Source: Ruminococcaceae bacterium UBA737
Lineage (GTDB): Bacteria > Bacillota > Clostridia > Oscillospirales > Acutalibacteraceae
Direction: 5' to 3'
DNA: 18,214 nt
Assembly: GCA_002297415.1 (NCBI GenBank)
Contig: DBKZ01000036.1
Coordinates: forward strand, 1 to 18,214
Shown: in pieces, positions 7,689 through 14,082 of the stretch
Position numbering within the stretch: the first letter of the stretch is position 1
How the letters are laid out: every line of letters begins with the position of its first letter
Position numbers and translations under genes: made by a program
The notes under the pieces: model-generated
What the model was told of the DNA's origin: nothing
The model's input: only the letters and a program-made list of their open reading frames with translations
Databases searched by the model: none

Positions 7689-7717
7689 ATTTTATCATAA
7701 TTATTAAAAGGTATCAA
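7689..7717 (-). promoter_or_regulatory. Promoter of the cdaA-cdaR operon
   Basis: On the minus strand TTGATA (7712-7717) and TAAAAT (7689-7694) lie 17 nt apart in A/T-rich DNA. Transcription would start near 7682, leaving an untranslated leader of about 80 nt before the GTG of cdaA. I see no strong structure or known riboswitch in that leader. Confidence 0.65.
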
Positions 7718-7726
7718 TATCAAATT

Positions 7727-8857
7727 TCAAATTTTAGTTGCTTTTTTTATAATATTTAAAAAATAGGCAATTTCATTATCAGTGGTAAAAACAGACGGCG
7801 AAACTCTTACGGTTCCCGTATCCAAAGTATGCATTTTTCTATGCGCAAAAGGAGCGCAGTGAAGCCCTGAACGCACCGCAATTTTATTTTTTGCAAGAAT
7901 TTCTTCCGTTTCAGAGGACATTTTGCCGAGCAGATTAAAAGAAAGCACGGGACAGTAAGGCACAGAACCTGTCGGGTCGGAATATAAAAGTATTTTTTCG
8001 TTATCCTTAAGTTCGTTATGAATTATCCTGATTATGCGCATTTCATGACCGTAAATATTAGCTATTCCCTTTGATTTTATAAAATCCGCTCCTGCCGAAA
8101 TCCCTGCAATCCCAGGGACATTCAGCGTTCCGCTCTCGAACATTTCAGGTAAAATTTCGGGCTGTTCGATTTTTTCGGAAAAGGTGCCCGTTCCGCCCTC
8201 AATAAGTGTATCGGGCAAGGTGTTATTTAAGATAAGAACTCCTATTCCCATAGGCGCATACAGTCCCTTATGACATGCTATCGCCAAGAAATCAATATTT
8301 GATTTTTTCATATCAATCGGATAAACTCCCGCCGCCTGAGCGGCGTCAACAGCAAACAGAATTCCGTGCTTTTTACACATTTCTCCAATTTTTGAAACAG
8401 GCGGCATTATTCCGAAAACATTTGAAGCCGCAGTACAGACTATAAGCTTTGTTTCGGGTCTTATCAGACTTTCGAAATTGCTTACTGTTTTTACGGAATC
8501 ATTAAAATCAATACTTGCAATGCTGTAGTCGCAGCCGGTTTTATGAAGCGGCCGCATTACGGCATTATGTTCCATATCGCTTACAATACAGTGATCGTTT
8601 TTACCTAAAATTCCTTTTATAACAAAGTTTAGCGAATAGGTGCATCCCGGGGTAAAAATAACATTCTGAACACTTTTTGCCCCGAACATAAGTCTTAGCT
8701 TTTCTCTTGCGTTATATATCATTTCAGCGCTTTTTACCGCGGTTTCATATCCGCTCCTTCCGGGATTTGCGCTTAAATTTGCGATTGCATTATTTACAGC
8801 ATAAATAACATTTTTAGGCTTTTTCCCCGTTGTTGCCGAATTATCAAGATAGACCAT
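7727..8857 (-). CDS. Cysteine desulfurase-like class V aminotransferase (PLP enzyme)
   Basis: This 376-aa enzyme is of the NifS/SufS/CsdB type, which takes sulfur (or selenium) from cysteine (or selenocysteine) onto an active-site Cys. Visible residues: N-terminal YLDNSATTG (3-11), EHNA with the PLP-stacking His97, PLP-binding D171 in FAVDAAQAAG (168-177), Schiff-base Lys197 in CHKG (195-198), and catalytic Cys334 in RSGLHCAPFAHR (329-340). The RSGLHCAP form is typical of group II desulfurases. It looks closest to the 'cysteine desulfurase family protein' subgroup (TIGR01977-like), often found near selenium genes; no iscU or sufU follows. The ATG at 8857 has a GGTGAG site. A hairpin separates it from the Se/S-carrier-like gene upstream. 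No terminator is visible after it. Confidence 0.9.
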   Translation of the reverse strand: MVYLDNSATTGKKPKNVIYAVNNAIANLSANPGRSGYETAVKSAEMIYNAREKLRLMFGAKSVQNVIFTPGCTYSLNFVIKGILGKNDHCIVSDMEHNAVMRPLHKTGCDYSIASIDFNDSVKTVSNFESLIRPETKLIVCTAASNVFGIMPPVSKIGEMCKKHGILFAVDAAQAAGVYPIDMKKSNIDFLAIACHKGLYAPMGIGVLILNNTLPDTLIEGGTGTFSEKIEQPEILPEMFESGTLNVPGIAGISAGADFIKSKGIANIYGHEMRIIRIIHNELKDNEKILLYSDPTGSVPYCPVLSFNLLGKMSSETEEILAKNKIAVRSGLHCAPFAHRKMHTLDTGTVRVSPSVFTTDNEIAYFLNIIKKATKI

Positions 8858-8889
8858 AATCTCACCGCTTATAAAAAAATAAAAATAAA

Positions 8890-8927
8890 TGCTGCCGAGA
8901 GCTCACAAAAGAAGCTTTTCGGCAGCA
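8890..8927 (-). terminator. Rho-independent terminator or attenuator after the Se/S-carrier gene
   Basis: On the minus strand a 9-bp perfect outer stem (8919-8927 with 8890-8898, TGCTGCCGA-type arms) plus inner AGCT pairing is followed by ATTTATTTTTATTTTTTT. It ends 32 nt before the desulfurase ATG. There is no room for a full promoter between hairpin and gene, so partial read-through or attenuation is implied if the desulfurase is expressed from upstream. Confidence 0.85.
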
Positions 8928-8936
8928 AAATAAAAT

Positions 8937-9155
8937 TTATATTTCACCGATCTGCGAGTATTTCACATCAGCTTTTTCGAGAACGGATTTTATTATTTCA
9001 AGGTTTCCCGCGGTATTTACCGAATATCCGCAGCCGCCTGACGCCGGCCCTGCTTTTTTTCTTTCAATCTGAGCTTTTAATCCGTTTCGCCTGAGTGCAT
9101 CGCGCGCCTTTATTGCATAGGTTATACTGCCGGTATTAATATAGTATCTTTTCAT
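8937..9155 (-). CDS. DUF3343 / putative Se/S carrier-like protein
   Basis: The 72-aa product MKRYYINTGSITYAIKARDA... has the beta-alpha-beta layout of the small DUF3343 family (putative Se/S carrier proteins). The first strand is followed by a helix carrying TYAIKARDALRRNG, and then a conserved Gly/Cys turn, ASGGCGY, with Cys42. By analogy with TusA/YedF-like carriers, such a Cys could hold persulfide or perselenide delivered by a desulfurase; this is inference. The frame is open to an ATG at 9191, but that start lacks a ribosome binding site. The ATG at 9155 (GGGG about 9 nt upstream) matches how family members begin. It lies between the permease (43 nt upstream) and the desulfurase-like gene. 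These families are often neighbours, which supports the call. Confidence 0.8.
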   Translation of the reverse strand: MKRYYINTGSITYAIKARDALRRNGLKAQIERKKAGPASGGCGYSVNTAGNLEIIKSVLEKADVKYSQIGEI

Positions 9156-9197
9156 TTGAAAGACCCCGTTTGTTGTAATCGGTGTGCACATTACATA

Positions 9198-10277
9198 CTA
9201 TGAAATTTCGTTCGCGGTGTTAGTAAATTTAATTTTTAAATACTCCATTGCGGTAATAAGGGCAATCGGAAACAAAAACATTCCCGCAAGACCGGAAAAT
9301 TTAAGCCCCAAAAAGATTGCTATGAGCTGCAAAAGCGGATGAACGCCTATTTTAGAGCCCACGATTTTAGGCTCAATAAAATTCCTAACAACCGTTATGA
9401 CAGCATAAAGCACCAGCATCATTATCCCCTGCTTTATATTTTTCTGAATTAAAAGAATAATGCTCCACGGGATAAGGACGCTTCCCGTTCCTAAAACCGG
9501 AAGGAAATCGACTATCGCAATGATTACGGCAATTAAAAGAAAGCTTTTCGTGCCTATTATCAAAAGACCTATTGCAAGCTCGGCGGCAGTTATGAGAAAA
9601 ATAATCAAATAACCCGAAATCATTTTAAGCACCTTTTTTGTAAGGATTTCCTTAACGGTTAAAAGCGTCTTATACTTTTCGGGCTTTATAATACCCTTAA
9701 AAAAGGCGATAATTTTATCGTAATCCTTAGCCGTGTAACAGCTTGCGACAAGAGTTATTACAAAGGTTATAAGGGCTTTCGGAATTCCCTTTGCGAAATC
9801 CGCGGCGGCATTCGAAATATAATCGACAAGCTTTTTTGAAATACTTTCGACAGAATTCTTTATCATGTCACCGAAGGAAAAAAGCACGCTTTCAGATTTT
9901 AAATCCCTTTTTGAATTAAGCTCGGCGCAAAAGCTTTCAAATTCCTTTGAAAGCTTTTGCATATAAGGCTTAATAATCCGCGGAAGCAGAGCGATTTTTC
10001 CCGATAAATACCACAAAAGCAGACTTACCGAAAATGCAAGCACAAGATAAATTAAAACTACCGCGGCGGTTCTTATAATATTTATTTTAATTTTAATTCT
10101 TTCGGAAATTGCCTTAGCAGGCTTCTGCATTAAAAACGCAAGAAAAAATCCGAAAACAAACGGAAACAAATACGAAAAAGCTACCTTAAAAAACAAAAAA
10201 ATCAGTAGTATAACTGTTGAATAAAATGCCGTATTTATAAGAAAATTTGACTTTTTTTGAGAATTTATTTCAATCAT
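9198..10277 (-). CDS. AI-2E family permease, YtvI-like
   Basis: This is a 359-aa polytopic membrane protein with about seven to eight hydrophobic helices. It has the family layout: helix pairs at about 15-35 and 36-52, another at 66-90, an amphipathic extracytoplasmic or cytoplasmic stretch rich in Lys/Glu/Ser (about 100-160), and a C-terminal block with RNFIEPKIVGSKIGVHPL and GLAGMFLFPIA. That block is the AI-2E transporter signature. The spore-former protein YtvI belongs to the same group, so a sporulation role is possible but not shown; other relatives move ions or small molecules. The ATG at 10277 has a close AAAGGG site. It is the first gene of the leftward set and is divergent from the ACT-hom-lysC operon across 82 nt. 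No clear promoter of its own is seen. Confidence 0.85.
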   Translation of the reverse strand: MIEINSQKKSNFLINTAFYSTVILLIFLFFKVAFSYLFPFVFGFFLAFLMQKPAKAISERIKIKINIIRTAAVVLIYLVLAFSVSLLLWYLSGKIALLPRIIKPYMQKLSKEFESFCAELNSKRDLKSESVLFSFGDMIKNSVESISKKLVDYISNAAADFAKGIPKALITFVITLVASCYTAKDYDKIIAFFKGIIKPEKYKTLLTVKEILTKKVLKMISGYLIIFLITAAELAIGLLIIGTKSFLLIAVIIAIVDFLPVLGTGSVLIPWSIILLIQKNIKQGIMMLVLYAVITVVRNFIEPKIVGSKIGVHPLLQLIAIFLGLKFSGLAGMFLFPIALITAMEYLKIKFTNTANEIS

Positions 10278-10299
10278 CGCCCTTTATTTCAAATTGGTG

Positions 10300-10327
10300 T
10301 TGACTTTTTAATGAATTGTATTATAAT
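10300..10327 (+). promoter_or_regulatory. Promoter of the ACT-hom-lysC operon
   Basis: TTGACT (10300-10305) and TATAAT (10322-10327) lie 16 nt apart on the plus strand in the 82-nt divergent gap. Transcription would begin near 10334, giving a leader of only about 26 nt. That leaves no room for a T-box or lysine riboswitch, which often control such operons. Confidence 0.8.
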
Positions 10328-10359
10328 TAAATACATCGTTCGCTGACGGGGGACAGTTT

Positions 10360-10788
10360 ATGGAAAAAGAATATTATTATCTGGTCAATTCCAAAATATT
10401 ACCTTCTGTATACGGAGGAGTTCTGAAAGCCAAGGAGCTGCTTGCGGAAGGCAAGGCGCCGAATACATCAAAAGCCGTTAAAATGGCGGGTATTTCGAGA
10501 AGCGCTTTTTATAAATATAAGAACTATATTTTTAAATATGACGGTAATGATAAAAATACCGTTAATCTTTTTGCCGTCCTTTCGGACAAGGCAGGCGTTT
10601 TTTCGGCTTTGACCGCAACTCTTTACGAGCACGGAGCAAATATTCTGACTATAAATCAAAGCGTTCCTATAGACGGGACCGCCGATGTCAGGCTTACCGT
10701 AAAGACGGACAATATCAAGCTTTCTTTAGATGAATTATTGACAAAACTTCAAAAAGTAAACGGCGTTGTTTCAATAAAATCAATTTAG
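10360..10788 (+). CDS. UPF0735 ACT-domain protein (PheB-like)
   Basis: This is a 142-aa, two-part protein. Residues 1-60 (YYLVNSKILPSVYGGVLKAKELL then SKAVKMAGISRSAFYKYKNYIF) contain a helix-turn-helix-like element. Residues about 68-142 form an ACT domain (VNLFAVLSDKAGVFSALTATLYEHGANILTINQSVP), a fold that binds amino acids. This is the arrangement of the UPF0735 family, whose B. subtilis member, PheB, is also next to hom. Its exact role is unproven; an amino-acid-sensing regulator of the pathway is a reasonable guess. A GGGGGAC site precedes the ATG. It is the first gene of the operon; hom begins 27 nt later. Confidence 0.9.
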   Translation: MEKEYYYLVNSKILPSVYGGVLKAKELLAEGKAPNTSKAVKMAGISRSAFYKYKNYIFKYDGNDKNTVNLFAVLSDKAGVFSALTATLYEHGANILTINQSVPIDGTADVRLTVKTDNIKLSLDELLTKLQKVNGVVSIKSI

Positions 10789-10815
10789 TGTTACAGTATT
10801 TAAAACGGAGGATTT

Positions 10816-12042
10816 ATGATTTACACTGCAATAATGGGTCACGGGACCGTCGGCTCGGGAGTTGCCGAGCTGCTGATCAATCACGAAAAGATGATCAATC
10901 AAAAAATCAAAGAAGAAATTAAGATAAAACACATTCTCGATTTGAGAGAATTTAAAAATCTCGAATATTCTTCCCTTTTCACAACAGATTTTAACGATAT
11001 TTTAAATGATGACGAGGTTAAAATCGTCGCAGAGGTCATGGGCGGAATAAATCCGGCTTTTGATTTTGTTAAAAAGCTTATGGAAAAAGGAAAAAGCGTT
11101 GTTACCTCTAACAAGGAGCTTGTTGCGGCAAAGGGCGCCGAGCTTTTAAAAATAGCCGAGGAAAACAATGTCAATTTCCTTTTTGAGGCAAGCGTAGGCG
11201 GAGGAATTCCGATTTTAAGACCTATGGCTCAGTGTCTCGCCGCAAACAGCATAAATAAAGTAACCGGAATTTTAAACGGAACAACTAATTACATTTTAAA
11301 TAAAATGATAATGGATAACATGGACTTTTCATCGGCTTTAAGTCTTGCGCAGGAAAAGGGCTTCGCGGAAAGAAATCCCGCCGCAGATATCGAAGGACAC
11401 GACGCCTGCAGAAAAATCTGCATTTTAGCCTCTCTTGCCTTCGGAAAGCATGTTTATCCGGATCAGGTTAAAACAGAAGGAATTAAAAATATTTCTCTTA
11501 AGGATGTTGAATTTGCGGACAGCTTCGGTTATGCGGTAAAGCTTATCTGCACCGCGACGGACAATCATAACGGTAAAATATCGGCATCGGTAAGACCTAC
11601 ACTTGTCAGCAAGGATAATATCCTGTCGAGCGTTAACGGTGTGTTCAATGCCATAATGGTAAACGCCGACTGCACGGGCGATGTTATGTTTTACGGAAAG
11701 GGCGCGGGAAAAATGCCGACGGCAAGCGCCGTTTGCGCAGATATTATTGATTGCGCAAAGCATCTTAAATCCCGCAAATATTTAAGCTGGGAAGACGGAT
11801 TTGACGGATATGTCGAAGAGCGCGACTGCGAAGAACAGCTTTATGTTTACGCTTATTCATCGGATTATGATAAATTGCTCAAAAGCTTTGAAGATAATTT
11901 CCCCGACTGCGATCAGGCGATAAAGAACAGATACAGCGGCGAAATAGCTTTTATAACAAAAAAAGATTTCCGCAGCAGGCTTACGGATAAAATAAAGCTT
12001 TTAGATGCGGAAAATGTTAAGAGTATGTATGTACTTCACTAA
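10816..12042 (+). CDS. hom: Homoserine dehydrogenase
   Basis: It reduces aspartate semialdehyde to homoserine with NAD(P)H, the branch step toward threonine and methionine. The 408-aa protein has a Rossmann motif at the N terminus (IMGHGTVGSGVAELL, 6-20) and the catalytic-region motifs TSNKELVAAKG, FEASVGGGIPIL and GILNGTTNYIL. The C-terminal region from about 338 (DCEEQLYVYAYSS...) resembles a short or diverged ACT domain; typical Firmicute enzymes are a little longer (around 430). The start follows GGAGG (10807-10811) closely. It is flanked by the UPF0735 gene and lysC in one operon; the gap to lysC is 14 nt. Feedback control by threonine is usual in the family but cannot be judged here. 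Confidence 0.96.
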   Translation: MIYTAIMGHGTVGSGVAELLINHEKMINQKIKEEIKIKHILDLREFKNLEYSSLFTTDFNDILNDDEVKIVAEVMGGINPAFDFVKKLMEKGKSVVTSNKELVAAKGAELLKIAEENNVNFLFEASVGGGIPILRPMAQCLAANSINKVTGILNGTTNYILNKMIMDNMDFSSALSLAQEKGFAERNPAADIEGHDACRKICILASLAFGKHVYPDQVKTEGIKNISLKDVEFADSFGYAVKLICTATDNHNGKISASVRPTLVSKDNILSSVNGVFNAIMVNADCTGDVMFYGKGAGKMPTASAVCADIIDCAKHLKSRKYLSWEDGFDGYVEERDCEEQLYVYAYSSDYDKLLKSFEDNFPDCDQAIKNRYSGEIAFITKKDFRSRLTDKIKLLDAENVKSMYVLH

Positions 12043-12056
12043 TCGGGGGTTTTAAA

Positions 12057-13268
12057 GTGGCACTTATAGTTAAAAAATTCGGCGGTTCATCCGTAGCGAA
12101 CGCCGAAAGAGTTTTTAATGTTGCAAATATTATTGCAGAGGATTACAAAAAAGGAAACGATGTTATTGTTGTTGTTTCTGCTCAGGGAGATACAACCGAC
12201 GAGCTTATTGAAAAGGCAAAGGAAATAAATCCCGAAAGCGCCTCAAAACGAGAGCTTGATATGCTGCTTACGGCAGGCGAGCAAATTTCAATCGCTTTGC
12301 TTTCAATGGCTGTCGAAAAGCTCGGTTTCCCCGTTATTTCCCTGCTCGGCTGGCAGGCAGGCTTTGAAACCGACTCTAATCACGGAATTGCAAGAATTAA
12401 AAGAATAAATTCAGAACGGCTTAAGGCTGAGCTTTCAAAGAAAAATATTATCATTGTCGCAGGATTTCAGGGAATTAACAAATATGACGATCTGACGACC
12501 CTCGGCCGCGGCGGCTCGGACACAAGCGCCGTAGCTATTGCGGCGGCTCTCAAAGCCGACAGGTGCCAGATTTATACCGATGTTGACGGAGTTTATTCCG
12601 CTGACCCGAGAAAGGTCAGGGGCGCTAAAAAAATGGACGCCATTACTTACGACGAAATGCTTGAGCTTGCAACGCTCGGCGCGCAGGTTCTTAATAACCG
12701 TTCGGTTGAAATGGCTAAAAAATATAATGTTGAGCTTGAAGTGCTTTCAAGTCTTGAAAATAAAAAGGGTACAATCGTAAAGGAGAAAGTAAAAATGGAA
12801 AAAACATTGGTTAGAGGCGTCGCTAAGGACGAAAATGTTACCAGCATTTCTATAATCGGACTTAAGGACTCCCCCGGAGTTGCTTTTAAAATATTCAATA
12901 AGCTTTCGCAGTTTAAAGTAAATGTCGACACCATTCTTCAGTCTGTCGGAAGAGATAACACAAAGGATATAACCTTTACCGTTTCAAAAAATCAGGAGCA
13001 TGAAGCGATAAGCGCAATCGAAGCCTTAAAGGAATCTCTTGAATACAAGGATATTTTTGTTGATAACAGCATTGCAAAAATTTCAATAGTAGGAGCCGGA
13101 ATGGAAAGCCACCCCGGAATTGCTTCTAAAATGTTCGAGGCTATTTATGACGCAGGAATAAACATCCGCATGATTGCGACAAGCGAAATTAAAATTTCGG
13201 TTTTAATTGACGCAAAATATGCCGACAAGGCAGTTCAGGCGGTTCATGACGCACTGATAATAGGCTAA
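12057..13268 (+). CDS. lysC: Aspartokinase (alpha subunit, full length)
   Basis: It phosphorylates aspartate, the first step to lysine, threonine and methionine. The 403-aa protein starts with GTG after a GGGGG site. Visible: KFGGSSVAN (7-15), the nucleotide and aspartate-binding segment TLGRGGSDTSAVA (148-160), YTDVDGVYSADPR (173-185), and two C-terminal ACT domains (about 262-335 and 341-400), the second containing GAGMESHPGIASKMF. This is the monofunctional class (LysC/AskII-like) that responds to lysine and/or threonine. Length and domain order are normal. An in-frame internal start at 12795 would give the ACT portion alone (see the separate entry). The gene ends 25 nt before a strong terminator, closing the operon. 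Confidence 0.96.
   Translation: MALIVKKFGGSSVANAERVFNVANIIAEDYKKGNDVIVVVSAQGDTTDELIEKAKEINPESASKRELDMLLTAGEQISIALLSMAVEKLGFPVISLLGWQAGFETDSNHGIARIKRINSERLKAELSKKNIIIVAGFQGINKYDDLTTLGRGGSDTSAVAIAAALKADRCQIYTDVDGVYSADPRKVRGAKKMDAITYDEMLELATLGAQVLNNRSVEMAKKYNVELEVLSSLENKKGTIVKEKVKMEKTLVRGVAKDENVTSISIIGLKDSPGVAFKIFNKLSQFKVNVDTILQSVGRDNTKDITFTVSKNQEHEAISAIEALKESLEYKDIFVDNSIAKISIVGAGMESHPGIASKMFEAIYDAGINIRMIATSEIKISVLIDAKYADKAVQAVHDALIIG
12795..13268 (+). CDS. Predicted internal start: aspartokinase beta (regulatory) subunit
   Basis: An in-frame ATG (codon 247 of lysC) is preceded by AAAGGAG at 12779-12785, at 9 nt spacing, stronger than the site of the full gene. Translation from it would give 157 residues starting MEKTLVRGVAKDENV, i.e. 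precisely the linker and both ACT domains. B. subtilis LysC is known to make such an alpha2-beta2 enzyme by internal initiation, so the signal is likely functional, although no expression is shown by sequence alone. Confidence 0.72.
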   Translation: MEKTLVRGVAKDENVTSISIIGLKDSPGVAFKIFNKLSQFKVNVDTILQSVGRDNTKDITFTVSKNQEHEAISAIEALKESLEYKDIFVDNSIAKISIVGAGMESHPGIASKMFEAIYDAGINIRMIATSEIKISVLIDAKYADKAVQAVHDALIIG

Positions 13269-13293
13269 CCTGTTTTTTTAAAGCTGATATAAT

Positions 13294-13340
13294 AAATCCC
13301 ACGGAAAAAAGCTTTTAAAGCCAACTTCCCCGTGGGATTT
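13294..13340 (+). terminator. Terminator of the hom-lysC operon
   Basis: Arms AAATCCCACGG (13294-13304) and CCGTGGGATTT (13330-13340) pair perfectly over 11 bp, followed by a run of T on the plus strand to about 13344. The GNAT gene converges onto it: its stop codon is at 13343-13345. On the minus strand the tail is less T-rich, so termination there is possible but weaker. Confidence 0.93.
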
Positions 13341-13342
13341 TT

Positions 13343-13873
13343 TTATTTTAAAAGTAATTCATATAAATAAAAATCTGTATCTCCGACATTTTCTGCAAAC
13401 CAATTGCAAACGCCCATTTTTTTAAATCCCGCCGATTGATATAGTTTCTGAGCTGGCGTATTACATGAAAGGACGTCTAATCTGAGCGCCTTTGATTTAT
13501 TATTTTTTGCAATTTCCGCTATGTTTAACATTATTTGCTTTGCAATACCGCTTTTTTGATAATCAGGGTTTACAGCAAGCAAATGAACCGTACTCACTTC
13601 GTCATCAGGACAATCAATCTGCCATTTTATACTTTCATATTCTTTTTCCTGAAACGGGGTCACTGCAACTGCTCCGAGTATTTTCCCGTTTGTTTCCAAA
13701 CAATACATATATCCGTTTTTAATATAGGTTTCAATTTGATTTTTAGTCGGATGCAAACCGTAAATCCATTTGCCATATAAATTCATATCCGCTGTATTTT
13801 TGCAAGCATATCTGTAAAACTCATCTATTCTTTCAAGATAAGAAGCATCACATTTTTTAAAGACACTTATCAT
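13343..13873 (-). CDS. GNAT-family N-acetyltransferase
   Basis: This 176-aa protein has the GNAT fold pattern: N-terminal helices (1-55), strands around YMYCLETNGKILGAVAVTPF, and motif A VHLLAVNPDYQKSGIAKQIM (96-115), with the acetyl-CoA pyrophosphate loop QKSGIA at 106-111, then NTPAQKLYQSAGFKKMGV (motif B, 138-155). The substrate, amino acid, peptide, antibiotic or other amine, cannot be told. It is a single-gene unit with its own consensus promoter, lying between two plus-strand operons and converging on the lysC terminator. The ATG at 13873 has only a weak GAAAGTGA site. It might be a recent accessory gene, but its base composition does not stand out. Confidence 0.88.
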   Translation of the reverse strand: MISVFKKCDASYLERIDEFYRYACKNTADMNLYGKWIYGLHPTKNQIETYIKNGYMYCLETNGKILGAVAVTPFQEKEYESIKWQIDCPDDEVSTVHLLAVNPDYQKSGIAKQIMLNIAEIAKNNKSKALRLDVLSCNTPAQKLYQSAGFKKMGVCNWFAENVGDTDFYLYELLLK

Positions 13874-13914
13874 ACTTTTATTTTCACTTTCATTGAATCC
13901 GTTTTTCTGTCAAC

Positions 13915-13944
13915 ATTATAACCAAATCCGCTGACTTTTGTCAA
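13915..13944 (-). promoter_or_regulatory. Consensus promoter of the GNAT gene
   Basis: Perfect TTGACA (13939-13944) and TATAAT (13915-13920) on the minus strand with an 18-nt spacer. Transcription would start near 13908, giving a leader of about 35 nt. It is back-to-back with the pflB promoter; I see nothing else recognisable in 13945-14018. Confidence 0.8.
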
Positions 13945-14018
13945 GTTCGTGTAAAATCCGACTGTTTTATAATAAAGAATTAAAAATATCAGAGAATTAT
14001 ATCCGAATGCAGAACAAC

Positions 14019-14047
14019 TTGTTGACATCGACCACAATATGTAGTAT
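14019..14047. promoter_or_regulatory. Possible Rex-like and NrdR-like operators in the pfl promoter
   Basis: An imperfect inverted repeat TTGTTGACATCGACCACAA (14019-14037) covers the -35 box. It resembles the redox regulator Rex's TTGTTAA-N4-TTAACAA, but is 19 rather than 18 nt. Next to it, CAATATGTAG (14035-14044) matches 9 of 10 core positions of the NrdR box CwAtATaTwG; the flanks match poorly. Either would place a repressor between RNA polymerase and the gene. Both are tentative. Confidence 0.3.
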
Positions 14048-14050
14048 TAT
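14022..14050 (+). promoter_or_regulatory. Promoter of pflB-pflA
   Basis: TTGACA (14022-14027) and TATTAT (14045-14050) are 17 nt apart. Transcription would begin near 14057. That is downstream of the most upstream possible ATG (14053) and supports the later start at 14083. Confidence 0.82.
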
Positions 14051-14082
14051 ATATGCAACACTCGCTTTTTGGAGGCATATAT

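Noticed and set aside
9156..9191. Longer DUF3343 protein from the ATG at 9191
   Set aside because: No ribosome binding site, and the 12 extra residues do not resemble the family start; MKRYYI at 9155 does.
7727..9191. Selenoprotein with in-frame TGA in the desulfurase/Se-carrier region
   Set aside because: Both frames are closed and contain normal Cys at the active positions; no TGA at a Cys position with a following stem was seen.
10278..10340. Leftward promoter for the YtvI-like gene
   Set aside because: A TATAAT-like string can be read on the minus strand in the same A/T-rich block, but no acceptable -35 lies at the right distance.
10278..10360. T-box or lysine riboswitch before the hom-lysC operon
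   Set aside because: The gap is only 82 nt and the predicted leader about 26 nt, too short for either.
14053..14082. pflB start at the ATG at 14053
   Set aside because: It lies 3 nt past the -10 box, upstream of the likely transcription start, and has no ribosome binding site; 14083 has GGAGG.
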